This document shows positions 1 to 6,341 of a stretch of 6,341 bases of DNA, in pieces. A program made the translations under genes and the position numbers. The stretch is from an uncultured Gallionellaceae bacterium (GTDB lineage Bacteria; Pseudomonadota; Gammaproteobacteria; Burkholderiales; Sulfuricellaceae). The DNA lies in contig CALMWM010000344.1 in the NCBI GenBank assembly GCA_937873435.1, forward strand, positions 1-6,341. The letters run 5' to 3'. The notes beneath the pieces were generated by a model. It ran no database searches. It was not told the origin of the DNA and was given only the letters and a program-made list of their open reading frames with translations. The first letter of the stretch is position 1, and each line of letters begins with the position of its first letter.

Positions 1-1076
1 GGTTCGATGTCAGCGACAGCGGGGTAGGTTTGAGCGAAGCACAATGCCAGCGTTTGTTCAGCCCGTTCAGCCAGGCGGACAACTCGACCACCCGCAAATA
101 CGGCGGCACCGGCCTGGGCCTGTCCATCAGCAAACGCCTGATCGAAATGATGGACGGGCAAATCGGCGTGGATAGCAAACCCGGCTTCGGCAGCCGGTTC
201 TATTTCACCGCCCGCTTCGGTGTCAGCGCTGTACAGCCTGCCCCGGACAAACTACCGGCGCTGCCCCCCTCCAGCTCAAGCGAAATTCCCGATGCGGCGA
301 AATTGCTGCACGGCGCCTATCTGCTGCTGGTCGAGGATAACGCAGTCAATCGGGAGTTCGCACTGGAAATTCTCGAAATTGCCGGCATCCGCGCCGACAT
401 CGCCGTCAACGGCGCCGAGGCGTTGGCGATGATCGGCCGTGCCGCTTACGATGGGGTGTTGATGGATTGCCAGATGCCGGTGATGGACGGATTCGAGGCC
501 ACCCGCAAAATTCGGGAAGACGCACGCTACGCCGACCTGCCGATTATCGCGATGACCGCCAACACCCTCAGCGGAGACCGCGAAAAGTGTCTCGCCAGCG
601 GCATGAACGACCACATCGCCAAACCGATACACATGGAGCACTTCTTCTCGGCCCTGGCGCAGTGGATCAAGCCGCGTTCGGCGCAAGGCGAAACCGATAA
701 AGACCGCGAAACGCTCCCGCAAACCGGTGCGCCGCGCCTGTCCGGCGTGGATGCGGATGCGGCGCTGGCATGTATCAACGGCAATGTTGAGCTCTACCGC
801 AAAATATTGGCGCTGTTCCGGCAAGATCAGGCCGATGCCATCGAGCGCATCGCCGCAGCATACCGCTCCGGCGACCTGCAAACCGCCGTGCGCCGGACAC
901 ACACCCTGCGAGGACTGGCCGCCAATGTCGGCGCCGGCGCGCTGGTCAAGCTGGTCAAGGCGCTCGAATCGGCGCTGCGAGCCGAGCAAAACGATTTGGC
1001 TGAAACATTGCTGGAAGAACTCCGCGAACCGCTGAATTCGCTGATCGCTGAAATCGACCGGGTGATGCCGCGATAA
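1..1076 (+). CDS. Hybrid sensor histidine kinase, C-terminal part (ATPase end - REC - HPt), 5' truncated
   Basis: The reading frame is open from codon 3-5 to a TAA at 1074-1076 (357 visible residues). A TTG at 30 could be mistaken for a start, but the residues before it (FDVSDSGVGL) are the G1 box of a histidine kinase ATPase domain, so the gene continues beyond the left edge. Seen in order, numbered from the first visible residue: G1 box DSGVG (5-9), F box LFSPFSQAD (18-26) and G2 box GGTGLGLSI (34-42). A receiver domain (about 105-220) follows with acidic pair E111/D112, phospho-acceptor D155 in LMDCQMPVMDG, T185 and K207. A C-terminal HPt domain (about 235-357) has its phosphorylatable H300 in RTHTLRGLAANVGA. 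Such kinases pass phosphate His-Asp-His to a separate response regulator, as in the BarA/EvgS type. The sensor input, membrane segments and H box are outside the window, so the signal and the specific name cannot be assigned. It converges on recN. Confidence 0.95.
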   Translation, partial: FDVSDSGVGLSEAQCQRLFSPFSQADNSTTRKYGGTGLGLSISKRLIEMMDGQIGVDSKPGFGSRFYFTARFGVSAVQPAPDKLPALPPSSSSEIPDAAKLLHGAYLLLVEDNAVNREFALEILEIAGIRADIAVNGAEALAMIGRAAYDGVLMDCQMPVMDGFEATRKIREDARYADLPIIAMTANTLSGDREKCLASGMNDHIAKPIHMEHFFSALAQWIKPRSAQGETDKDRETLPQTGAPRLSGVDADAALACINGNVELYRKILALFRQDQADAIERIAAAYRSGDLQTAVRRTHTLRGLAANVGAGALVKLVKALESALRAEQNDLAETLLEELREPLNSLIAEIDRVMPR

Positions 1077-1079
1077 AGC

Positions 1080-1162
1080 AGTTTTTAGTGTTGAGTTTTT
1101 AGTTGATGTCGCCGCGCGTAGCGCGTCGCTAACTCAACACTAAGCACTAAACACTCAAAACT
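1080..1162. repeat. Inverted-repeat (MITE-like or terminator-like) element between convergent genes
   Basis: This 83-base unit starts four bases after the kinase stop codon and ends inside the recN stop codon (TAG, complement of 1161-1163). Its ends are inverted repeats: 1080-1103 and the complement of 1139-1162 agree at 20 of 24 positions, beginning AGTTTT. A second register gives a perfect 13-base inverted repeat, TTAGTGTTGAGTT at 1085-1097 and its complement at 1131-1143. The two registers coexist because the arms are built from short iterated TTAGTG/TTGAGT units. The AT-rich arms flank a GC core in which CGCGC (1113-1117) and GCGCG (1121-1125) can pair around a three-base loop. It could be a small non-autonomous repeat, a bidirectional terminator, or both. 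No clean U-tract directly follows the stem, so terminator function is inference. Confidence 0.7.
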
Positions 1163-2822
1163 ATTTTTCAATTCCCAGCATCTCCGCCGCATGGCGCCGG
1201 GTCGTCTCGGTCACTTCCATGCCGCCCAGCATCCGGGCGATTTCTTCGATGCGGTCGACGCGGTCGAGCAGGCAGATGCGGCTCATGGTCTGGCCGTCGC
1301 TGGCGCTCTTCGATACCTGCCACTGGCGGTCGCCCTGCGCCGCCACTTGCGGCAAGTGGGTAACGCACAGCACCTGGCGCTCCTTGCCCAACTGTTTCAG
1401 CAGCTTGCCGACGATTTCCGCCACCCCGCCGCCGATCCCGACATCCACTTCGTCGAAAATCAGCGTCGGCACCGGCGATACCGCCGCGGTCGCGACCTGG
1501 ATCGCCAGGCTGATGCGCGACAGTTCGCCGCCGGAGGCCACCTTGGCGAGCGGCTTGGGCGGCACGCCGGGATGCGCGCCGACGCGGAATTCGATGTCTT
1601 CCTGGCCGTGCGCGGCGCCGTCGGGTAAGGGGTTGAGGGCGATCTCGAAGCATCCGCCGGCCATCGCCAGATCCTGCATCATTTCGCTGACTTTCGCGCC
1701 CAGCTCGCGCGCCGCCTGCTCGCGCCCGGCGCTGAGACGCCCGGCGATCTCGCGGTAGCGCTGCTGCGCCTCGGCTTCTTGCTGTTGCAGCTCGCCGCCG
1801 CTTTCGAAGCCGCGCAGTTTTTCCAGGCGCGCCTGTTTTTCCGCCAGCAGTTCGGCCAGGAATTCCGGGGTGGTGCGGTATTTGCGCGCCATGTCGTGGA
1901 CGTCGCGCAGGCGCTGTTCGCAATGCGCCAGGCGTTCCGGGTCGAGATCGACGCGTTGCAGGTAATGGCGCAGGCTGTAGACCGCTTCGCGCAATTGCAC
2001 TTCCGCCGGCTCCAGGGTATCGAGGATTTCCTTCAGCCCGGCATCGTAGTCGAGCAGGCTGCTAAAGCGCGCGATCACCCCGTTCAGCTGCGACAGGCAC
2101 GCGCCATCGCCTTCGGAGAGCACTTCCATGCCGAATTGCGCGCCTTCCATCAGGCTCGCGGCATGAGTCAGACGGCCGTGTTCGACCTGCAATTCGGCCC
2201 ACTCCTCGGCGGCGAAACTGAGCGTCGCCAGTTCGCGCACCTGGTGTTCCAGTTCGGCCAATTCCTCGGCGGAAGCCGCGGCATTTTTTTCGTATTCCAG
2301 GCGCTCGCGGCGCAGCGTCTGCCACTCGCGAAACGCGGCGGCGGCTTCCTTGGCCGAACCGGCCAGATTGCCATAGGCGTCGAGCAAATCGCGCTGGGCG
2401 CTGGTTTTCAACAGGGATTGGTGAGCGTGCTGGCCGTGGATGTCGACCAGGAATTCGCCCGCCTCGCGCAATTGCTGCAAGGTCGCGGAACGTCCGTTGA
2501 CGAAGGCGCGCGAACGCCCGCCGCTGTCGATCACCCGGCGCAGCAGGCACACCCCGGGGTCGCCGGCCAAGTCGCTTTCCGCCAGCCAGCGCTGCAAGTG
2601 GGGAATCCCGGAAATATCGAATTCGGCAGCCAGCTCGGCGCGCTCAAAGCCCTGGCGCACCACCCCGGCATCGCCGCGCTCGCCCATCGCCAGCGATAGC
2701 GCATCGATCAGGATGGACTTGCCGGCGCCGGTCTCACCGGTAAGCACGGTAAAACCGCGCTCGAATTCCAGTTCGAGACGGTCGACCAGGATGAAATCGC
2801 GAATCGCAAGGTTCAGCAGCAT
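1161..2822 (-). CDS. recN: DNA repair protein RecN (SMC-like ATPase)
   Basis: RecN is a cytoplasmic SMC-family ATPase that acts in double-strand break repair by RecA-mediated recombination. The 553-residue length equals that of E. coli RecN. Seen in the protein: N-terminal MLLNLAIRDFILVDRLELEF with Walker A GETGAGKS (29-36), a long charged Ala/Glu/Arg/Leu-rich middle section consistent with the short RecN coiled coil, ABC-type signature ASGGELSR (429-436), Walker B TLIFDEVD with D457/E458, and the H-loop THLPQVAAQGD with H489. All catalytic motifs are present, so the gene looks intact. The ATG shares its A with the last base of the nadK stop (TAATG), and a GGGGTGAG ribosome site lies 8 bases upstream inside nadK, which supports this start and translational coupling. 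The stop codon lies in the inverted-repeat element. In many proteobacteria recN is SOS-induced; I saw no convincing LexA-type box near this operon. Confidence 0.97.
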   Translation of the reverse strand: MLLNLAIRDFILVDRLELEFERGFTVLTGETGAGKSILIDALSLAMGERGDAGVVRQGFERAELAAEFDISGIPHLQRWLAESDLAGDPGVCLLRRVIDSGGRSRAFVNGRSATLQQLREAGEFLVDIHGQHAHQSLLKTSAQRDLLDAYGNLAGSAKEAAAAFREWQTLRRERLEYEKNAAASAEELAELEHQVRELATLSFAAEEWAELQVEHGRLTHAASLMEGAQFGMEVLSEGDGACLSQLNGVIARFSSLLDYDAGLKEILDTLEPAEVQLREAVYSLRHYLQRVDLDPERLAHCEQRLRDVHDMARKYRTTPEFLAELLAEKQARLEKLRGFESGGELQQQEAEAQQRYREIAGRLSAGREQAARELGAKVSEMMQDLAMAGGCFEIALNPLPDGAAHGQEDIEFRVGAHPGVPPKPLAKVASGGELSRISLAIQVATAAVSPVPTLIFDEVDVGIGGGVAEIVGKLLKQLGKERQVLCVTHLPQVAAQGDRQWQVSKSASDGQTMSRICLLDRVDRIEEIARMLGGMEVTETTRRHAAEMLGIEK

Positions 2823-3694
2823 TACAGCTTCTCACCCCAATGCAGCTTCTGGCGCAGCATGTCGTAATAGCTGTGGCCGTAGGGGTGCAGCAGGCGGATG
2901 TTTTGCGGGGCGCGGCGCACGATCACCCAGTCGTTGGCCTGCAAATCGAAATGGCGCTGGCCGTCGAGGTGGACGCGCGCATCGTCGGCGTGGATCAGCA
3001 GGATTTCCAGGGTGCTTTCGCTGTTCACCGCTATCGGGCGGTTGCTCAGGGTGTGCGGACAGATCGGCACCAGCACCAGCGCTTCCAGCGTCGGATGCAG
3101 GATAGGCCCGCCCGACGACAGGGCGTAGGCGGTCGAGCCGGTGGGGGTGGAAACGATCAGCCCGTCGGAACGCTGGCTGTAGACGAACTGCCCGTCGACG
3201 AACACTTCCAGCTCGATCAGCCGCGCCGTCGCGCCCTTGCTCACCACCGCGTCGTTGAAGGCATGAGCCTCGAAAATATTCTCGCCGTGGCGGCGCACGG
3301 TCACATTGATCAGGAAACGGTCTTCGGTCAGGTATTCGCCGTCAAGCATCTCGCCCATGGTTTCCAGCATGGTATCGAGCGACACGTCGGCGAGAAATCC
3401 CAGCCGCCCGAGATTGATGCCGACCAGCGGCACGCCGAAGGGGAACAGCGAACAGGCGATATTCAGCATCGTCCCGTCGCCGCCCATCACCACCGCCAGA
3501 TCGGCCCGCTCGCCGATTTCTTCCAGCGTCGCGAGGGGAAATTGGCGAACCCCGGCACTCTCCGCGGTTTCCGTTTCCACCAGCACCGTGTGGCCGCGAT
3601 GTTCCAGAAAAGCCGCCAGGCGCAGCAGCGAATCGCCGACTTCCTGGCTGTTGTATTTGCCGATCAGGGCAATGGTTTCGAATGGCGTACTCAT
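2822..3694 (-). CDS. nadK: NAD kinase (ATP-NAD kinase, PpnK/NadK)
   Basis: NAD kinase phosphorylates NAD+ at the 2' hydroxyl of its adenosine ribose to make NADP+, the only known route to NADP in most bacteria; it is cytoplasmic. With the start at MSTPFETIALIGKYNSQ the protein has 290 residues, close to E. coli NadK (292). Seen: the GGDGT motif at 71-75 (VVMGGDGTMLN) with the conserved D73, NLGRLGFLADV at 94-104, the ND pair N147/D148, and the long conserved block DGLIVSTPTGSTAYALSSGGP at 177-197. The frame stays open a further 26 codons to an ATG at 3772, but those residues (beginning MPSFHPVSTT) are not like the family and would start flush against the palindromic repeat, so I prefer the ATG at 3694. 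No strong Shine-Dalgarno is visible before it; an AT-rich stretch (TATGCTTTAAAAT) precedes it. It is the first gene of a two-gene operon with recN, a common proteobacterial arrangement. Confidence 0.96.
   Translation of the reverse strand: MSTPFETIALIGKYNSQEVGDSLLRLAAFLEHRGHTVLVETETAESAGVRQFPLATLEEIGERADLAVVMGGDGTMLNIACSLFPFGVPLVGINLGRLGFLADVSLDTMLETMGEMLDGEYLTEDRFLINVTVRRHGENIFEAHAFNDAVVSKGATARLIELEVFVDGQFVYSQRSDGLIVSTPTGSTAYALSSGGPILHPTLEALVLVPICPHTLSNRPIAVNSESTLEILLIHADDARVHLDGQRHFDLQANDWVIVRRAPQNIRLLHPYGHSYYDMLRQKLHWGEKL
2831..2838 (-). promoter_or_regulatory. recN ribosome binding site within the end of nadK
   Basis: Read on the minus strand, GGGGTGAG lies 8 bases before the recN ATG and within the last codons of nadK. 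Together with the TAATG overlap it fixes the recN start and suggests that ribosomes finishing nadK reinitiate on recN. Confidence 0.6.
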
Positions 3695-3772
3695 CGACCG
3701 AATTTTAAAGCATAAGCAGGGAAAACGGGGAAATGGCTGGCGAGTTGTTGAAACAGGATGAAACGACGGCAT

Positions 3773-3830
3773 GTAGGAGCGACCTCCCGGTCGCGAATTT
3801 ACCGGCTCGCGACCGGGAGGTCGCTCCTAC
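3773..3830. repeat. REPIN-like palindrome: two inverted REP sequences
   Basis: The left arm 3773-3796 and right arm 3807-3830 are perfect 24-base reverse complements separated by a 10-base loop (ATTTACCGGC). Each arm is itself a REP-type unit: a GTAG head, then an internal palindrome GCGACC-TCCC-GGTCGC (3779-3794 on the left), then GA. Paired inverted REPs with GTAG heads are the hallmark of REPINs, which are mobilised by RAYT (REP-associated tyrosine) transposases. No RAYT gene is in the window, so mobility would depend on one elsewhere in the genome. The element lies between divergent nadK and the TIR-STAND gene. Its transcript could fold into a 24-bp hairpin and might insulate the two promoters or stabilise RNA, which is inference. 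Confidence 0.88.
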
Positions 3831-3850
3831 CTCGCCGCCAAGCAGTGCCT

Positions 3851-3878
3851 TTCACCCATCGGCGAATCCGGTAATAAT
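3851..3878 (+). promoter_or_regulatory. Candidate sigma70-type promoter of the TIR-STAND gene
   Basis: A TTCACC hexamer (3851-3856, four of six matches to TTGACA) is followed after 16 bases by AATAAT (3873-3878, five of six matches to TATAAT). Transcription would begin near 3885, giving a leader of about 18 bases that contains the ribosome site AAGGGAG (3886-3892), which ends 10 bases before the ATG at 3903. The fit is reasonable but rests on consensus matching alone. It lies directly after the palindromic repeat, so expression may be independent of nadK. Confidence 0.4.
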
Positions 3879-3902
3879 GGGAAAAAAGGGAGACTGCACG
3901 TC

Positions 3903-6341
3903 ATGGCCGTAACCACCCCCGCTCCGCCCGAACACCCTCATCGCCTGTTTCTCAGCTACGCGCATGAAAACGAGGCCGTCAAGGACCGGCTGAAAATCAA
4001 TCTGGCGCCGTTGGCGCGCAGCGGTTGGCTGGAGATATGGGACGACCGGGCCATCCCCGCCGGAGCCGACTGGCGCGCAGCCATCGAAACGGCCATGGAC
4101 GGGGCGGATGCCGCGATTTTCCTGCTGGAAGAATATTTCCTCGCCTCGAACTTCTGCATGGACGTGGAAGTCGCTAAATTCCTGCAACGCCAGCGCGACG
4201 GCGGCGTATTGATCCTGTTCGTGCTGACCGATCATTGCCTGTGGGATGAATTCGATTTCATCCGTAAATTCCAGTTGCTCCCGCGCGACGCCAAGCCTAT
4301 CGTCGATTTCGACCCGCCCAGCCTGGCTTACACGGCGATAGCCAGGGAAATAAAAAACGCCCTCGCTCAACACGCGCCCAAACTCCGCATCGCCGTAGCG
4401 CCCGCGATACTGGAAAACGCCGCGCTCCAGGCCGACTTCCAACTTTTGGCCCAGGCCCCCTTTGCCCTGCCTCCCGAAAGTGCGCCCCCGGCAACGCCGC
4501 CGCAAGCAGAGACCGGCGGACTCCCCGCCCTCCTCGCCAAACTCCCCGGCGCCACTACCCGCCTCTTCGGCCGCGACGCCGAACTCGCCCAGATCGACGC
4601 CTGGAAAGATCACAAGGGCATTATCCTGTGGGTCGCCGAGGGCGGCACCGGCAAGTCGGCACTGGTGCGCAAATGGCTGGAGACGCAGGACTGGCCGGCC
4701 GGAACGCGCTTTCTCGGCCACTCCTTCTACAGCCAGGGCAGCCACAACCAGGCCACCAGCGCGCGCGGTTTCCTGCTGGCCGCGCTGAAGCAACTGGCGG
4801 TTAACCACGCCGCCAACGCCGCCGACGACGAACTGGGCCGCCTGCTCGCCGCGGAAGCCGCCAAGACGCCCACCGTACTGGTGCTGGACGGCATCGAGCC
4901 GTTGCAACAACTCGCCAAGGACGACCCCAAGCTCAACGGCACGGTCAAGGATAGAGGTCTCGCCGCACTGCTGGAAGGGCTGGCGAAACAGCCGGGACAG
5001 GCGCTGTGCCTCGCCAGCAGCCGTTTGCCGATTCCCGAAACCTCGATTGCCGACGGATTCTTTTTCAAGGAGAAACACCTTGGCCTGCTGCCCCCGGACG
5101 GCGCACGGGAACTGCTGCGCCAGCGCGGCGTGCGCGGCGATGACAGCGAATTGGCGGCGATGGCCGAACGCTGCGGCTGCCACCCGCTCGCCCTGGTGCT
5201 GGCGGCGGAGTTCTGCCACACCTATCTGCAAGCCAGCGCCGCCGGTTTCCTCGCGCGCCCCTGGCAGCCCCAGCCCGGCGAACAACACGCCGCCACTGTG
5301 ATGGCCTGGTTCGACAGCGCATTGGCCGACGAACACCAAGCGCTGGATCGGGAACTGGCGCGCATCCTCGGCCTGTTCGACCGCCCCGCCCCGTGGGGCG
5401 CGCTGCTGGCCCTCAAGGCCGCCGCCCCCATCCCCGGCCTCACCGAAGCGCTGCACAAGGCTGACGAACCGACCATCCTCGAATCCCTGGCGCGCCTCAG
5501 CCAATGGGGCCTGCTCGACGCCGACCTGAGCCGCAACGAACCCGACTTAGACGCCCACCCGCTGGTGCGCGAACACTTCGGCGAACTGCTGGAACAGGAA
5601 GCCCATTCAGCTTGGCGAGCCGCTCACTCGGTGCTGTTCGACTGGTTCCGTGGGCTGCCGGACAAGGAACAGCCCGATACGCTGGAGGAACTGGAGCCGC
5701 TTTACCGCGCCGTCGGACATGGCTGCAAGGCGGGGCACTATCGGACTGCGCTGGAGGTCTTTCATGATCGCATCCAGCACGGCAAACAAGGCTTCAGCAT
5801 GTTCCAACTGGGGGCTTATTCCGCCGACCTGGCCGCGCTGGCGAGCTTTTTCCCGGGCGGCTGGAGCCGACCGCCGGTAAAAGCGGACACAGGATTACCC
5901 GGCGAAACCATAAAGGATGCTGATAGGCCTTGGTTGCTAGCGATAGTCGCTTTCTGCTTGATGTCGCTAGGGAGGCTGGAGGATGCTCTGGAGCCACAAC
6001 GCATTAGCAGGCAACAGCGAAAAGAACTGAGAGATTGGGACAGTTTCAGCAGATACTCCCACAACCTCGTGGAATTGCTCATCCAGTTAGGCCATTGGAC
6101 CGAAGCAGAAGAGGTAAGTCGCTCAACCAAAACTCTAGTCGTACGCATTAAAGATAAGGAAGAACACTCGCGGCGAACTATTGAAGCCTTTGCCTATCTG
6201 GGCCGCACCTTGCATGGTCAGGGCAGATTGAGCCAAGCGCTCACCGCTTACACCCAGGCAGAGGAAAAACAAGCGCAATATAATTCAGAGCATCCCAAGC
6301 TTTATAGTCAGCGCGGCTATGACTTTGCCCAACTGTTGCTG
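3903..6341 (+). CDS. TIR - STAND NTPase - TPR protein, NLR-like immune receptor candidate, 3' truncated
   Basis: An uninterrupted frame of 813 codons runs off the right edge. The ATG at 3903 has an AAGGGAG ribosome site 10 bases upstream and no in-frame ATG, GTG or TTG just before it. TIR domain, about 13-155: RLFLSYAHENE, BB-loop-like region WDDRAIPAGADW (46-57), then LASNFCMDVE (80-89), in which E89 aligns with the catalytic glutamate of NAD-cleaving TIRs. A Pro/Ala-rich linker (about 186-215) leads to a STAND NTPase: GRDAEL (223-228), Walker A AEGGTGKS (245-252), FYSQG (275-279), Walker B VLVLDGIEPLQ (325-335), LASSR with R374, and the NB-ARC-like CHPLAL (426-431). A winged-helix-like part ends with HPLVREHF (552-559). 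TPR-like helix pairs follow at about 677-700, 713-740 and 759-790. By family, TPR sensing would drive oligomerisation and TIR cleavage of NAD, halting growth of infected cells. Anti-phage function here is inferred. GC falls after residue 655. Confidence 0.9.
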   Translation, partial: MAVTTPAPPEHPHRLFLSYAHENEAVKDRLKINLAPLARSGWLEIWDDRAIPAGADWRAAIETAMDGADAAIFLLEEYFLASNFCMDVEVAKFLQRQRDGGVLILFVLTDHCLWDEFDFIRKFQLLPRDAKPIVDFDPPSLAYTAIAREIKNALAQHAPKLRIAVAPAILENAALQADFQLLAQAPFALPPESAPPATPPQAETGGLPALLAKLPGATTRLFGRDAELAQIDAWKDHKGIILWVAEGGTGKSALVRKWLETQDWPAGTRFLGHSFYSQGSHNQATSARGFLLAALKQLAVNHAANAADDELGRLLAAEAAKTPTVLVLDGIEPLQQLAKDDPKLNGTVKDRGLAALLEGLAKQPGQALCLASSRLPIPETSIADGFFFKEKHLGLLPPDGARELLRQRGVRGDDSELAAMAERCGCHPLALVLAAEFCHTYLQASAAGFLARPWQPQPGEQHAATVMAWFDSALADEHQALDRELARILGLFDRPAPWGALLALKAAAPIPGLTEALHKADEPTILESLARLSQWGLLDADLSRNEPDLDAHPLVREHFGELLEQEAHSAWRAAHSVLFDWFRGLPDKEQPDTLEELEPLYRAVGHGCKAGHYRTALEVFHDRIQHGKQGFSMFQLGAYSADLAALASFFPGGWSRPPVKADTGLPGETIKDADRPWLLAIVAFCLMSLGRLEDALEPQRISRQQRKELRDWDSFSRYSHNLVELLIQLGHWTEAEEVSRSTKTLVVRIKDKEEHSRRTIEAFAYLGRTLHGQGRLSQALTAYTQAEEKQAQYNSEHPKLYSQRGYDFAQLLL

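Larger units (their letters stand above)
3695..3902. other. Divergent intergenic region between nadK and the TIR-STAND gene
   Basis: This 208-base gap separates the divergent starts of nadK (minus) and the TIR-STAND gene (plus). It holds the REPIN-like palindrome near its middle, a plausible promoter and ribosome site for the TIR-STAND gene on its right, and on its left an AT-rich stretch just before nadK that could include a -10 element but has no convincing -35. No other gene, tRNA or terminator is evident. Confidence 0.7.

Noticed and set aside
30..32. TTG as the start of the kinase gene
   Set aside because: The G1 box residues DSGVG lie immediately upstream in the same frame, so the real start is outside the window.
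276..989. A 237-codon minus-strand frame opposite the histidine kinase
   Set aside because: The plus strand has unambiguous receiver and HPt motifs here; the minus frame has none.
1779..2699. A 306-codon plus-strand frame opposite recN
   Set aside because: The minus strand encodes a complete RecN with all motifs; the plus-strand product is a Gln/Ala/Phe-rich mirror of it with no domain.
3702..3714. A nadK promoter -10 element (TATGCT or TAAAAT on the minus strand)
   Set aside because: The AT-rich stretch is suggestive, but no acceptable -35 hexamer was found at 16-18 bases and one choice would leave almost no leader, so it is not called.
2840..3715. A 291-codon plus-strand frame opposite nadK
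   Set aside because: It is an antisense shadow of an intact NAD kinase gene and its product shows no family motif.
3695..3772. A 26-codon N-terminal extension of nadK from the ATG at 3772
   Set aside because: The added residues do not resemble NAD kinases, the start abuts the palindromic repeat, and the shorter form has the usual family length.
3877..3912. An 11-codon leader frame overlapping the start of the TIR-STAND gene
   Set aside because: It lies over the putative -10 and ribosome site, has no ribosome site of its own and encodes no recognisable attenuator pattern.
3852..5504. A 550-codon open frame on the minus strand
   Set aside because: It lies antisense to the TIR-STAND gene, its product is a low-complexity Gly/Gln/Arg-rich string without recognisable domains, and GC-rich codon bias commonly keeps the antisense frame open. 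The plus strand has clear TIR and NTPase motifs in the same stretch.

Overview
The window is about 6.3 kb of GC-rich DNA (roughly 60 % by eye) from a bacterium. The nadK-recN gene pair and the close similarity of these proteins to beta/gammaproteobacterial versions suggest a proteobacterium, more likely a betaproteobacterium or a related gammaproteobacterium. This is inference from gene order and protein motifs; there is no rRNA or other taxonomic marker in the window.

Layout. (1) Bases 1-1076, + strand: the C-terminal part of a hybrid sensor histidine kinase, cut by the left edge, with the end of the ATPase domain, one receiver domain and a terminal HPt domain. (2) Bases 1080-1162: an inverted-repeat element with a GC-rich core. 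It lies between the convergent kinase and recN genes and reaches into the recN stop codon. (3) Bases 1161-3694, - strand: nadK (NAD kinase) followed by recN (SMC-like DNA repair ATPase), joined by a one-base stop/start overlap and so almost certainly one operon. (4) Bases 3695-3902: a divergent intergenic region carrying a textbook REPIN-like palindrome (two inverted 24-base REP arms, 10-base loop) and a plausible promoter. (5) Bases 3903-6341, + strand: a large gene, open at the right edge (813 codons visible), encoding a TIR - STAND NTPase - TPR protein. This is the architecture of NLR-like prokaryotic immune receptors.

How the parts relate. The kinase fragment and nadK-recN are ordinary chromosomal genes. 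The TIR-STAND-TPR gene is the accessory element and the most interesting object here. The TIR domain keeps the conserved catalytic glutamate of NAD-cleaving TIRs (E89). The STAND module has intact Walker A and Walker B motifs and the LDGIEPLQ signature. The C-terminal TPR region would be the sensor. This sensor region shows a marked drop in GC and a change in codon use from about base 5870 onward, as if it had a different history from the effector and NTPase halves. The gene sits back to back with NAD kinase, a chance or meaningful pairing of an NAD-consuming and an NAD-phosphorylating enzyme. No partner defence gene, CRISPR array, tRNA, rRNA or transposase gene is visible in the window.
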